Part shown: positions 31,201 to 40,000 of the stretch, piece by piece
Layout of the letters: every line of letters starts with the position of its first letter
Position numbering within the stretch: the stretch's first letter is position 1
Assembly: GCA_009746045.1 (NCBI GenBank)
Contig: RPFO01000213.1
Coordinates: 4,626,161 to 4,666,160, forward strand
Direction: 5' to 3'
Origin: Mesostigma viride
Taxonomy: Eukaryota > Streptophyta > Mesostigmatophyceae > Mesostigmatales > Mesostigmataceae
Length of the DNA stretch: 40,000 nucleotides
Made by a program: the position numbers and the translations under genes
The notes under the pieces: model-generated
Database searches by the model: none
Seen by the model: the letters and a program-made list of their open reading frames with translations, nothing else
What the model was told of the DNA's origin: nothing

Positions 31201-33719
31201 GTGTGCCTCGTCTACTTGACCTTAGCAGAAGTAGACGATAAAAAACATTTTGTGCAATTCTTGTTGCGATACTGCGGGTGCACCCTGTTGTGCGTTAGTG
31301 TGTCCTTGCTTGAATTTCCTATTTAAGTACTCACGGCTGATACCTGCATCAAGGGTAAACGGTTGCATTATATTGGCTTGATCGTCCTATGAACCCTTGT
31401 TGGCTGTGGGTTTGCAGTCTGCATGGGGGTCAACCGCACAGGCGAGGACATCAGTGGGTGCCACCCTGACCAAGTCTGCTTCTTCCAGTCCAATGGGACG
31501 CGCCCTGAACCCCTGCAGCCAGGCGACTACTGCCGCCATGACTGTACGTGCGATGATGCGCCTGTTGCGACAAAGTGTTGCGACAAAGCATGCAATAGCG
31601 TTCTGGAATGGATTTCTAGCAATGCGTGGCTTATACCCCCCCAGAGCCTCTGGAACCTCTCGGCCCTGGCTGAGTTATCCCCTTGGACTCCCTCAGTGGA
31701 ACCCCCAGCCCTGGCAGAACTCCTGCAAAGTGCATTGGTGCCTTCTGCTGATGCCTGCCGCTTAATTCCTATCGGACACGGGGGCAGTTTGTAAACGGGG
31801 AAGAAAGTGGGGGGAAAGCTGGTCAGTCAAGAGGCTCTTTCTGGTTCTTAGAACATTATTGGGTAATGCCTGCCGATGCCAGAACACGACTGTGGGGTCA
31901 AGCATGGCTGGCATTCTACATATGCATGACATGGCGGGTCCAATAGCATGGTTTCTTGGGGGAAAATATGTCCAGGCCTTTGGTCTGTGTGAAGCTGGGA
32001 GCTGGCAATATTTTATCTAATTCTTATGGATCCTTGAATTTCTTCTCTAAGAACTCCGTTCAATATGCCCCTTTCCCAAACCCAATCACGTCTGCCCTCA
32101 TCGACACATCTCAGCAGTTAAGATCTTGCAAGCAATTTCCAGGAAATTAGGCATTGGAAGTGTAAGTGTTGATGCTTGATAGATCTACCTTCCTCTGCTA
32201 TTTACTATCCATGTCCCCTTGCAACGCTAGTAAGTTTATGGTGGATGAAATTACTTATATAATGAAGTTACTATGGATCAGATATGGATTAGATGTAGAG
32301 TAAATAATTGATCAATGTCACTAATAATTTGTTAAAATACTTGACTTGTTCTCAAATTGAAAAATCTGGGCCTACCTACGGTGGTTTTGCTCCCCAAACG
32401 CGCAGGGTGCAACCTGCTGGCGGCGGAGGCGTATGACGTGCTGACCCTGCCCACCTGCCCAGCTGTCATCCTCTGCAAATATTCCGTTGGCTTCAACCTG
32501 AGCTGCGCCACCAGCGCACGCAAGCCGCTCTCCAATGATAACCTTCGAGCTGTGCTGGCCAACTACCTGGCCCTGCCGCCCTGCAGCGTCGAACCCAGGC
32601 TGACTTATGATTCCTATGATCGGTTTACCCTTAATTTCTCGCTGCATTTAGACAACGCCACGGAGACCACTGCTGTGGAGACCCTCTTGGCCGGCCCCAG
32701 CCTTAACGTCATTCTGGGCGAGCTGTTTGCATCGGCGTCCGCGAATGCCCGAGTAGTAGCGAGCATGACCGGTGCATGCGATGCACCTTCGGTCACCTCA
32801 GACCCCCACATCGCCACGGTCAGCGGCGATAAGTTCGACTTTGGCGGCGTGCCAGGGGGGTCGTACTGCATGCTGAGCAGCACGCCAGTGCACGTGAACG
32901 CGCGAATGACAGGACCAGTCACACCCAGTGGCGCTGCGGCTCCCTCAGGAAAGACGTGGATGGACCAGGTGGCCATCCTGTACAAGTCAGATGTCATTGT
33001 GGTCTCGGCCGAGTCGAATGGGACCAGCGTGCCGTTTGCTCTGTCCTTTGGCACCGTCACCATCAACGGGGTACGTTCCTATCTGTAGTGCAGTGTTCAT
33101 TTGGAATGCAGTTTGAGTAAATAGTTTCAACGGGATGACTGCATTATTTACGTTGTGCTTTTGTCTGTAACGAATAAGTAGTTTCTGCAAGGTGCCCTTT
33201 TCTGGCATGAGTGGCGATTGGCTGGTATATGCCGTTAACTCTTTCCAAGTGCAGTCCCTCCCTCATGCATGGAGGTGTCGCTGTGCTTGTCACCACCATC
33301 AGCATGCTGTGTGTTCTTACCTGCTTTATAACTCGCACTAAATTACTGTCTTGACTGTGTACTTCACCATTGTGTTTTTGTGGGCCCTTTGTGAGGTGCA
33401 GGCAAACTTCCCAGTGGTCACAGGCGCTATCAGGCGGCTGCCCTCCGGCATGCAGCTGAAGAGGAGAAAAACGCGCGTTGTCGTAACAATTAAGAAGGTG
33501 CTTACGCTTGAAGTCGAAGTGGTTCGCGCCGCTTTTTGGGAGGCGGGCCGTGGACCTGGCAGGAACTTCCTCAACCTTTCGGTCAAGGAGCGCAACCCCA
33601 GCATTGCTCTGCACGGGCTGCTCGGGCTGGCTTCTGGTGCTGATGTTGTTGTTGACAACTTTAAGTCCACTTCCATCCTTGCTGCGGATTGTGGAGATAG
33701 TCATTTTGTTTCTGCCTAG
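28249..33719 (+). CDS. RTX-repeat / Cys-rich / root-cap (VWD-like) domain protein
   Basis: Four exons join in phase: 28249-30219, 31418-31786, 32406-33070 and 33402-33719 (TAG), about 1,107 residues without the 5' end. Exon A follows a strong acceptor (CTCTCTTTGTTTTCAG) and encodes about 60 GGxGxDxLx nonapeptides (GGAGDDAMSGGDGYDYLYG), a calcium-binding beta-roll. Exon B, entered as GTDVYAG|VCMGVNRTGED, has about nine Cys. Exons C-D read SDPHIATVSGDKFDFGG, GGSYCMLSSTPVHVNARMTG, TWMDQVAILYKSDVIVVSAE, then IALHGLLG and the terminal ILAADCGDSHF. This is the order of the plant root-cap/LEA-related domain, a VWD relative. Several NxS/T sites suggest an extracellular or wall protein. The exon B donor is the weak point: phase needs GTTTGT at 31787, while GTAAAC at 31791 is out of phase. 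The 5' exon is unresolved; in-frame ATG 28194 is a fallback start. Confidence 0.8.
30220..30315 (+). repeat. Six tandem 16-bp copies of a splice-donor sequence
   Basis: GTAAGAACAGGGATAG is repeated six times (units four and five begin GTTAGA), starting exactly at the 5' splice site of the RTX exon. Only the first donor keeps the frame to the Cys-rich exon. Confidence 0.9.
30435..30766. mobile_element. Tc1/mariner-like MITE
   Basis: Perfect inverted repeats 30436-30462 and 30739-30765 (27 bp, beginning ACAGTCATTCCCGCG) lie within TA dinucleotides at 30435-30436 and 30765-30766. The element proper begins CAGT and ends ACTG, like many Tc1/mariner TIRs, and the TA duplication is the hallmark of that superfamily. 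The interior repeats TTAAGTTACG near both ends. It is 328 bp with no transposase, inside the intron after the RTX exon. Confidence 0.85.
31029..31286. mobile_element. Second MITE-like inverted-repeat element
   Basis: The left end AGGGTGCACCCGCAGT (31029 onward) and right end ACTGCGGGTGCACCCT (to 31286) are inverted repeats. They continue to about 30 bp with two mismatches (TTGCAACAAGAAT against ATTCTTGTTGCGAT). The interior is AT-rich and non-coding. No clear target-site duplication, so the superfamily is not assigned. It lies in the same intron as the mariner-like MITE. Confidence 0.7.
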
Positions 33720-34080
33720 GTCATGAACGTGTTGGTTCAAATCAGATGGTTGTTAGTGCCAGGTACGCTTCTAGAGGTAAACAACTGGGGACCAGACATG
33801 GCACTGCCTGTCAAGAGCATCAATCATGTCTGCCAGAATTTCAGTGAAATTTGACGGGATGGTAAGGTTGGCAGTAACAGGGCAATTAGGCGATTTGTTC
33901 TGAACAGAGCAACATAGCCTCGGAGACCAAGTTGCTGTTTGATCAGCAGTGGGCTCTAATACTGGTGTGCGCTTTATAATGGCAGATTAGTTGTTACATC
34001 CCTAACCTTCGTTTGGGTGTAACAATGCCTAAAATAAATTAGTTTAGTAAGTCGAAAGTCATTTTGATATAGTTGAGACT
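33720..34080. other. 3' flank of the RTX/root-cap gene
   Basis: Likely 3' UTR and spacer. A small hairpin TTGTTACATCCC against GGGTGTAACAA spans about 33987-34025. No gene. Confidence 0.4.
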
Positions 34081-34329
34081 TTCGATAGTGATTATGTGAG
34101 ATTTGGGGTCTTGGCCGAGTTATTCCATCATTTGGCCCAGGTACCCCTGGCTTTGCGTTCGGTTTGGTGTGTTTACTGGTATGTACTCGGGACCGGCTCT
34201 TTTTTTTTCGATAGTCATTATGTGAGATTCGGGGTCTTGGCCGAGTTATTCCATCATTCGGCCCAGGGACCTCTGGCTTGGCATTCGGTTTGGTGTGTTT
34301 ACTGGGCGGTACTTGGGACCGACTCTTTT
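34081..34329. repeat. Tandem duplication, 126-bp unit, two copies
   Basis: 34081-34206 and 34207-34329 are about 88% alike by eye, both starting TTCGATAGT and containing GGGGTCTTGGCCGAGTTATT. The open frame through both copies has no recognisable product. Confidence 0.88.
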
Positions 34330-34497
34330 CTACTGTTTGCGTGTTTGACTCGAGTTTATATTCTACTGCGTTGGCTCAACGTGGTAATTTCTCGATTTCT
34401 CGTTTCTCAATATTAAATCAGAAAAGCGTTTTTCATTAAAAATCTCATTACAGCATGACAATTACATCACCTCATGGCACAGTGTCTCTAGTAACGG

Positions 34498-34672
34498 GAC
34501 GCAGGCGTCAGCTGCTGACGCGTCAGGCTCTGACGCATCATGGAATTTTACCCCGTGCGTCAGCCGTCGGACGCGTAAATTTTGTCCGGGCGTGAGGCGA
34601 CTGACGCGTAAATTAAGCTGTCCGTCAGTAGTCTGACGCGGACCAAGTCCTCAGGCGTCAGGCAAGTCCTTG
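34498..34672. repeat. Region dense in CTGACGC / GACGCGT words
   Basis: About ten copies of TGACGC, GGACGC or GGCGTCAG in both orientations, including the palindrome CTGACGCGTCAG near 34516 and a repeated GACGCGTAAATT at 34569 and 34603. Non-coding; it may be the end of a transposon or a decayed satellite. Confidence 0.55.
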
Positions 34673-34674
34673 TC

Positions 34675-37600
34675 TTACAGGTACGGTAGTGCAGGCCACA
34701 AGCCACGGCGTGCAAACAGGGTGGCTTGCCCACAGGGTCGGGCGTGTGAGCCTTGACAATTGATCTTCTGCCACCGCGTCTTGTTCTGCATGGCAGTCCA
34801 AAGAAGGGAGAGAGAGTGGATGCGGTATTCAAACTGGGCTGGGGCCACTACTAGGTCGGCCAGCAACATCTGGATGTAGTTTGTGGCATGTTTCCCTACC
34901 CTTTTGGGAATGCCCTTGGGGCCAGGCCAGGTCAGAATATGCCGCCCTGGCTGGCCAAGCCGCTGGGGGCCTGCCAGACCAAGGGCGGTGTCGACCTGCA
35001 TGGCTGGTGCGAGCAAGATATCCTACTTGTAAATGTTATCCTACGCTGCCTAATCTCGTCCGAAATACGAGGCATACCCTTCAATACAAAGACTCTAATG
35101 ACGGGCGCTTGGAAAACCCTACGTTCAGGACCTGTCGGAGCATCCTGTAAATCGTGCCGTCTAGCTTAGCTGCCAGTGTTGGTGTGATTGTCCACGCCTC
35201 GGCGCCATACGTGAGCACCGTGAGGACGAGGACGGCCTTGAAGAGCATGCGCTTGCAGTGCTCGCCCAGGCCCTTCGAGCGCCAGTAGGTGTTGAGCGAA
35301 CGGAGCCTGGCCCAGGCCAGGCCGATGCGGATGTCCACATCGTCTGCGGTGTCACTGAGGGAGCATACTCCTCAACAGTTTGAAGCGATCTCGGAACGGG
35401 ACCTCCGTCCCGTCGAGCAGGCGCGGCAGCGGTGGTCTACTGGAGGCCCCAATCACCGGCCATCGCCTCAGTTTTGACACTAATCTCCAACCCCACCGCC
35501 CTCGCCTCCAGGCCCAGATAGTCCAGCCAGGTCTGAATGTGCTCGGGGCGCGCGATGAGGGTGGTGTCGTCCGCATAAATCAGGTCGGCCAGGCGGTAGC
35601 CAGTGCTAACCCCGCCGTGCTCGCGCTCGTTAAGGATGTCCGGCCACTTGCCTGGCTCGAACCCCTTAAGAGTAGTAAAGCGCGCACGTGCCCGGCGCAT
35701 GACGTGATCCACGACAATAATGAACAGGTATGGGGACAGGACACAACCTTGCCACACCCCGTGGTGAAGTATGGAATGGTGGGGTGATGCCTTCCGGCTT
35801 CCGCATGCAGTCCGCACTACTGCCTGCACGAGCCCGGCCCTCATACAGTCGACGAATGGCAGCAATAAACGCTAGTGGTGGCACTCGATCCAGAGCTAGG
35901 ATGGCCCAAAGAGCCTCCCAGAGGACCGTGTCAAAGGCCTTGATATAGTCAACAAAAATGAATACCAGCGGCATTGAAACTGTCAGGGCAAAGGCGGCGC
36001 ACCTCCTCCACTGTCAACCGGCGCGCAACAAACACAGCCATGGATGACAGTGTTACGACCACGACGGAAACCCATCTGAGACTCACCCAGGTGTGCCGGT
36101 CCAGCGCGGCGCGGAGCCTGTGCAGCATCATGCCGGCATGAAGACCTTCAGCGCGGCGCTCTGGAGGCATACACCCCGGTACATAGTTACCGGGGTCAGC
36201 AGCAGAGCCCTTCTTGTACAGCATGACGCGGATGGCCGTCTGCCACTCAGCAGGCGGAGGCTCGTCAGAGAGCAGGACACGGTTGCAGAACGCCAGCAGA
36301 AGATCCCTCACCGCCGGGTCAGGGGTCTTCAGCAGCTCAGCCGAAAGGTGGTCGGCACCGACCGTCGCGTCGTACGTACCGCAGGCGAGCAAGCGGTCGC
36401 CGTCCAATTCCAGTTCAAAGTGAAGGGGTGGACGACGTCGTTGGTGGCAAGGCAGCCCTCCTGCAAGGCGGGGACTTGGTAGTCCGCGGCCGAGGAGGGG
36501 GGCGCCGGCGGCGGCGGGGGTCCGGCGACCACCGTCTCGGGGTGAAGCGGCGGGGGGGGGCGCGAGCCCCACCTGTCAAGGAAACATATTGTGGGCCAAC
36601 CAGCGGTCAAGGCTTACCGGCGCCGTGCCGTCCCCCGTGTGCTCCACCGGGGACGTGCGCTGCCGCCGGCCGCCGAGCCGGTCGAGGTGCAGGTATCACA
36701 TGTCCTTGCCCTGGTTGCGAGCTTGGCAGGCCTTGGCATCTGCGATGCACTGGGCCGCCTCTGTGTCCTGAGCGTGCTCGTAGGCCTCCACGAGGGCGGC
36801 CTTGAGCACCGGTTTCAGCAACGGGTCCTGGTTACGCTTGAGGCGGTGCCGGGCGGCCTTGAGACCTTGGGGTCCTGTTGGTAGAGCGGGCCGGGGCGGC
36901 GGCGGGGCATGACCGGCAGGTGCCGGGCCGCCAGCAACGGGGCACAGACAGGCCGCAAAGCCCACAAAAATGGCGGCGTTGGGAGCACCCTTGTCCAGGC
37001 TCTCGTCGACGTCCGGCGGCGCCCGGGCGTCCAGGGCCGACAGGTACTCCAGTCGGCACCGGTTCCGCGCGTGCTCAGCGCCCGTCCAGTCCTCAGGATC
37101 TCCCTGGACCGGGCGTAGGGCAGACCAGTCAGGGCAGGCCACTGGGGCGCGGCGCTCGGGGATGTGGAACCGGAGCCGAATGGTCGCGCGCACCAAGTTA
37201 CCAGTGGTCAGAGCACACCGCGGGCGTGTCAAACACTCGGGTGTCCAGAAGCGAGGTGCACTCTGGGCTGCCGTACCACCACGTAGTCCAGACAGGCCTG
37301 ACGGCCGTTAGGGCCACGAAAAGTGACCAAGTCCTGTGAGGGACGTTGGAAGTGGCAGTTGACAGCAACCAATGATCCCGCTATCCCGCAAAAAGGCAGA
37401 AAACAGGGGAGTGTTGTTGTTAGCAGCCGTGTCAGCAGGCGCAAAGCGACTGCCAGCAGTGCCCACGGGGAGCGTGGCGCATCGGCGTCGAGCAGCATAA
37501 CCAAAAAGTGGCGCCGGGCCCGCGGGGTGGCCCCATCAACTGCTATGCAAGTCCGTGAAGAACTTCTGGCGTTCCAACTCAGGTAGACCACTATGGGGTG

Positions 37601-37729
37601 CGTAGCCCACCCCCCGACCGTGAGGTGGTGTTTAGACCGCCCCTCGACGGAGGTGAAATGTGCTACCATAACGCGTGGGGTTAGAAACTTCAGCGTGCTG
37701 AGGCTAGCAACTGCCAGCGGCGAACACAA
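34675..37729 (-). pseudogene. Decayed LINE with endonuclease and reverse transcriptase remnants
   Basis: Minus strand, reading right to left. 37729-37229 ends in QDLVTFRGPNGRQACLDYVV, like the C-terminal end of an AP-endonuclease-type domain. 37232-36696 is a linker. 36572-35949 holds VGADHLSAELLK and AIRVMLYKKGSAADPGNYVP (RT fingers). 35974-35666 gives FVDYIKAFDTVLWEAL (palm motif A). 35865-35437 gives GVWQGCVLSPYLFIIVVDHV and LADLIYADDTTLIA (catalytic YADD). 35338-35081 gives VLTVLTYGAEAW and TIYRMLRQVLNV. 35016-34675 gives GRHILTWPGPKGIPKRVGKH to TAMQNKTRWQK, the ORF2 tail. Each block is in a different frame, so it is dead. It is the same family as the fragments at 8477-8815 and 9945-10062. 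No target-site duplication was found. Confidence 0.85.
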
Positions 37730-38360
37730 AAGACCAACACCCTTGGCCGAGTGGGGCTACGGCAGACGTCGGACCTATCGTGCTCAGTTGGATCCCACGC
37801 CCCACAAAGTCAGTTGGATCCCACGCCCCACCTAGCTGGGAAGCAGACTGAGAGTGCCTTATTATGGTAGTTGAACAAGGTTGAATATAATGCTAGGGTA
37901 CTTGACCCGGCCCTACATAATGAGCTAGCCGGCCCTTACCGACCACCGACGTCCGACGTAATAATTAATTAGTCAGTGTGGCGGACGGCCGGGCCGATGA
38001 GCATCGTTGTTGGCCGGGCCCGGCCCGGCCTAATTAAGCTTACTTTGAACAAGTATAGCCAAGATGAGTCAGTCAGTAGCCAAGATGAGTTGGCTAAGAC
38101 ATCAGAAGAACCGACAGCAACTGAAACAGCTGTACAACAGGATTGCTAGGTCCCGAGCTGAAGGGGCCGGCGGGTGACTAATTAGTGTTGCCGGAATTTC
38201 TCGGCCAAGCTAAGCCGTGCTGGTCGCCCGGCCGGAATCTCGCAGTGCCTCACAAGCTTGGATATTCTGATGCCAAACCGGGTACCGGCTATACATGCAG
38301 GCTGTGCGTCATAAGGGCAACCTGCCGGGATACTAGCTAGCTGTTTGGGACAAGCCGGAG
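37730..38360. other. Non-coding, GGCC-rich spacer with a 25-bp tandem repeat
   Basis: CAGTTGGATCCCACGCCCCA occurs at about 37784 and 37809. Several GGCCGGGCCCGGCC and TTAATTAG words lie at 37900-38040. No gene. Confidence 0.4.
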
Positions 38361-38890
38361 AGAGTGTGCAGGGGGGGGTGTGGTGGGGGGTGGGGGTGGG
38401 GTCAGCCCACCCCCACCCTCCCACCCCTATACTGAGGGGGGGGGGGGCGGGGTTGACGGTCCGAACCCCCGCGACCCCCCTGGTACGGGTTGAGGGGCTA
38501 GGGGCGGGTCGAGAACCCCCCCCCCTCCCCCCCTCTACCCACCCCCTCCCCCTCCCCCAGGAGGGGGCGTCGTGGCGCTGAAGTTAACTGGGTGAACATG
38601 CCTGGGAGCGCGGATCGTGGGGGGGGAATGGGGGGGAAAGGGGGTCGAATAGGGTAGAGCATGGGGAGGACCGGAGGAGGGGAGGAAGGCGGGGGAATTA
38701 ACGGGGGGGGGGGGGGGGGGGGGGGGGGATGTAGCCCACCCCACCCCCTGGTAGCCGGGTGGTTGAGGGTGCATGAGGGCCGGGGTGGGTTGAGACCCCG
38801 ACTCCCCCGCCCCCCCCTCGAGGGGGGCGGGGTCAGCCCACCCCCACCCCCCCACCCCGGCCTGGTCAGGTGGGGTGGGTGGGGGGTAAT
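38361..38890. repeat. Low-complexity G-run / C-run region
   Basis: Long homopolymer-rich blocks, including 26 consecutive G at 38703-38728 and 12 G near 38437-38448, with interspersed CCCACCCCC. Frames across it are compositional artefacts. Confidence 0.9.
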
Positions 38891-40000
38891 TCACACTCGA
38901 TCGCTCCGCGGGGCTTGTCGCAAACAACTGGTCAGCGAGGGCCCAACAGGGAAAAAACCTTGCTGCCGAGCAATGGTCGTTATACTCAATGGGGTGGACC
39001 TTGGGTAAGGCTTTGTCCAAGGTGCCCAGGTAACCTTGAGGTCGGCCTGGCCGGCTATTATTAGTTCCAATGATCGGCCTGGCCGTCCGAGCTACTCACG
39101 CCAAATCGCCACTAGATCTAGGACCGGCACCTAGGTATCATCACTGAAGTTGTTCTATCTATATATAGCTGATGTTGCCCATCTGGACGTCAGTCCAAAT
39201 GACTGCATGAGACGTTCGTAGTGGAAGCACTGCTGGTGCGGAGGGCGCGGGGAGGTGGGGTAGGGCCAGGAGGCGGCAGTGGGTGACCAGTGGTGGCTGG
39301 GTTTGGGGGGCAACACCGGCCGGGGGGTTGGATCGAGTGGAGCAGGAGGCCCGGGCGGGGGTTGGGCTTGTGGTCAGTGGGTGGTGGCAGCGGCGGTATC
39401 GGGGTGGTGGCGATGGTGGTGGCTTTGGTGCATGCGGTGAGGTTCAAGGAGGGGGGGGCTGGGTGGAGGGGGGTCAGTGCCATCATTGATCAGATGTCAT
39501 CGGCGGCGGAATTAAGGGGAAGGGAGGTGCAGGTGGTGCATGGTCGAGCAGGGCAATGGCAGGGAGACTGTGGCAGTGCATGGCGGTGGCGGCACAGCGG
39601 CCGGTGGGGCGTGGTACGTGCACGGACGGTGGCAATGGCGGAGAGGATCATTGGCGGTGGGCCGGGCACGTGGGGAAGAGGGAGGATGGGGAGCTAGGGG
39701 GATCGTGAGGCGGACGGGTGGTGCATGGGCAGTCACAGTCTGGCGGTGCATGCCGGCATGGCCACATGGGTGGTGGCCAGCAGTAGTGTCGGCCAGTGGT
39801 GGTGAGGATCGAAGAAGGGGGCTGGGGTCAGGGGTGTCATCATGATTCATCGGCAGCGGCCGGGGAGGGGGGAATGGGAAGGGACGCATGGTATTTGGGC
39901 GGTGGTATAATGGTCGGCGGGGGGGGACGGGCGGTGCCGGGCCGGGTGGGGAAGGAAAGGGAGGAGGTGATTGAAGACGGTGGTGGTGGCGGTGGTGGTG
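38891..40000. other. G-rich low-complexity region to the right edge
   Basis: Mostly GGTGG, GGCGG and GGGG words, especially 39240-40000. CGGCCTGGCCG occurs at about 39043 and 39075. Long frames on both strands lack any recognisable domain. No gene supported. Confidence 0.5.

Noticed and set aside
35380-37339. Plus-strand frames over the LINE at 34.7-37.7 kb
   Set aside because: Antisense shadows of the minus-strand reverse transcriptase and endonuclease remnants.
38345-39889. Gly/Trp-rich and Pro-rich frames at the right edge
   Set aside because: Compositional consequence of G-runs; no domain, no plausible splice structure.

Overview
The window looks like nuclear DNA of a photosynthetic, flagellated green-lineage alga; a prasinophyte such as Cymbomonas would fit, but that is an inference. 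The evidence is GT-AG introns throughout, a YGGT-family gene whose first exons read as a chloroplast transit peptide, a plant 'root-cap'-type domain, a Rab23 GTPase (a family tied to cilia), a kinesin, many long tetranucleotide arrays, and LINE, hAT-like and mariner-like insertions. Most long open frames in the window are stop-free repeats and are not genes.

Layout. (1) 241-4,496, minus: 5' part of a kinesin motor gene (three exons, running off the left edge), with two C-rich arrays in intron 1. (2) 5,598-6,383, plus: complete intronless Rab23. (3) 7,118-10,062: nested LINE insertions. A 5'-truncated plus-strand LINE with a 10-bp target-site duplication carries a 750-bp CCAT array. An older minus-strand LINE is split by an ORF1-only plus-strand element with a 13-bp duplication. 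(4) 12,339-17,411, minus: YGGT-family plastid membrane protein in six exons, with a CCCA array and a 31-bp minisatellite in its introns. (5) 18,164-20,142: non-autonomous hAT-like transposon with 16-bp perfect TIRs and a perfect 8-bp target-site duplication. (6) 21,458-33,719, plus: a probable secreted protein. A signal-peptide exon lies upstream (link tentative), then a 3.8-kb GGAC/GGAG array, then an exon with about 60 RTX-type calcium-binding nonapeptides, a Cys-rich exon, and two exons forming a root-cap/VWD-like domain. A mariner-like MITE and a second MITE sit in the intron after the RTX exon. (7) 34,675-37,729, minus: decayed LINE with endonuclease and reverse transcriptase remnants. 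(8) 37,850-40,000: G-rich low-complexity DNA with no gene seen.

The four recognisable host genes (kinesin, Rab23, YGGT protein, RTX/root-cap protein) are unrelated in function. The most interesting item is the RTX-Cys-root-cap architecture, which joins a bacterial-type calcium-binding beta-roll to a plant extracellular domain. Also notable is that every long intronic array is G-rich on the sense strand of its host gene. Exon models were derived by hand from splice sites, phase continuity and protein similarity; no searches or transcript data were available.
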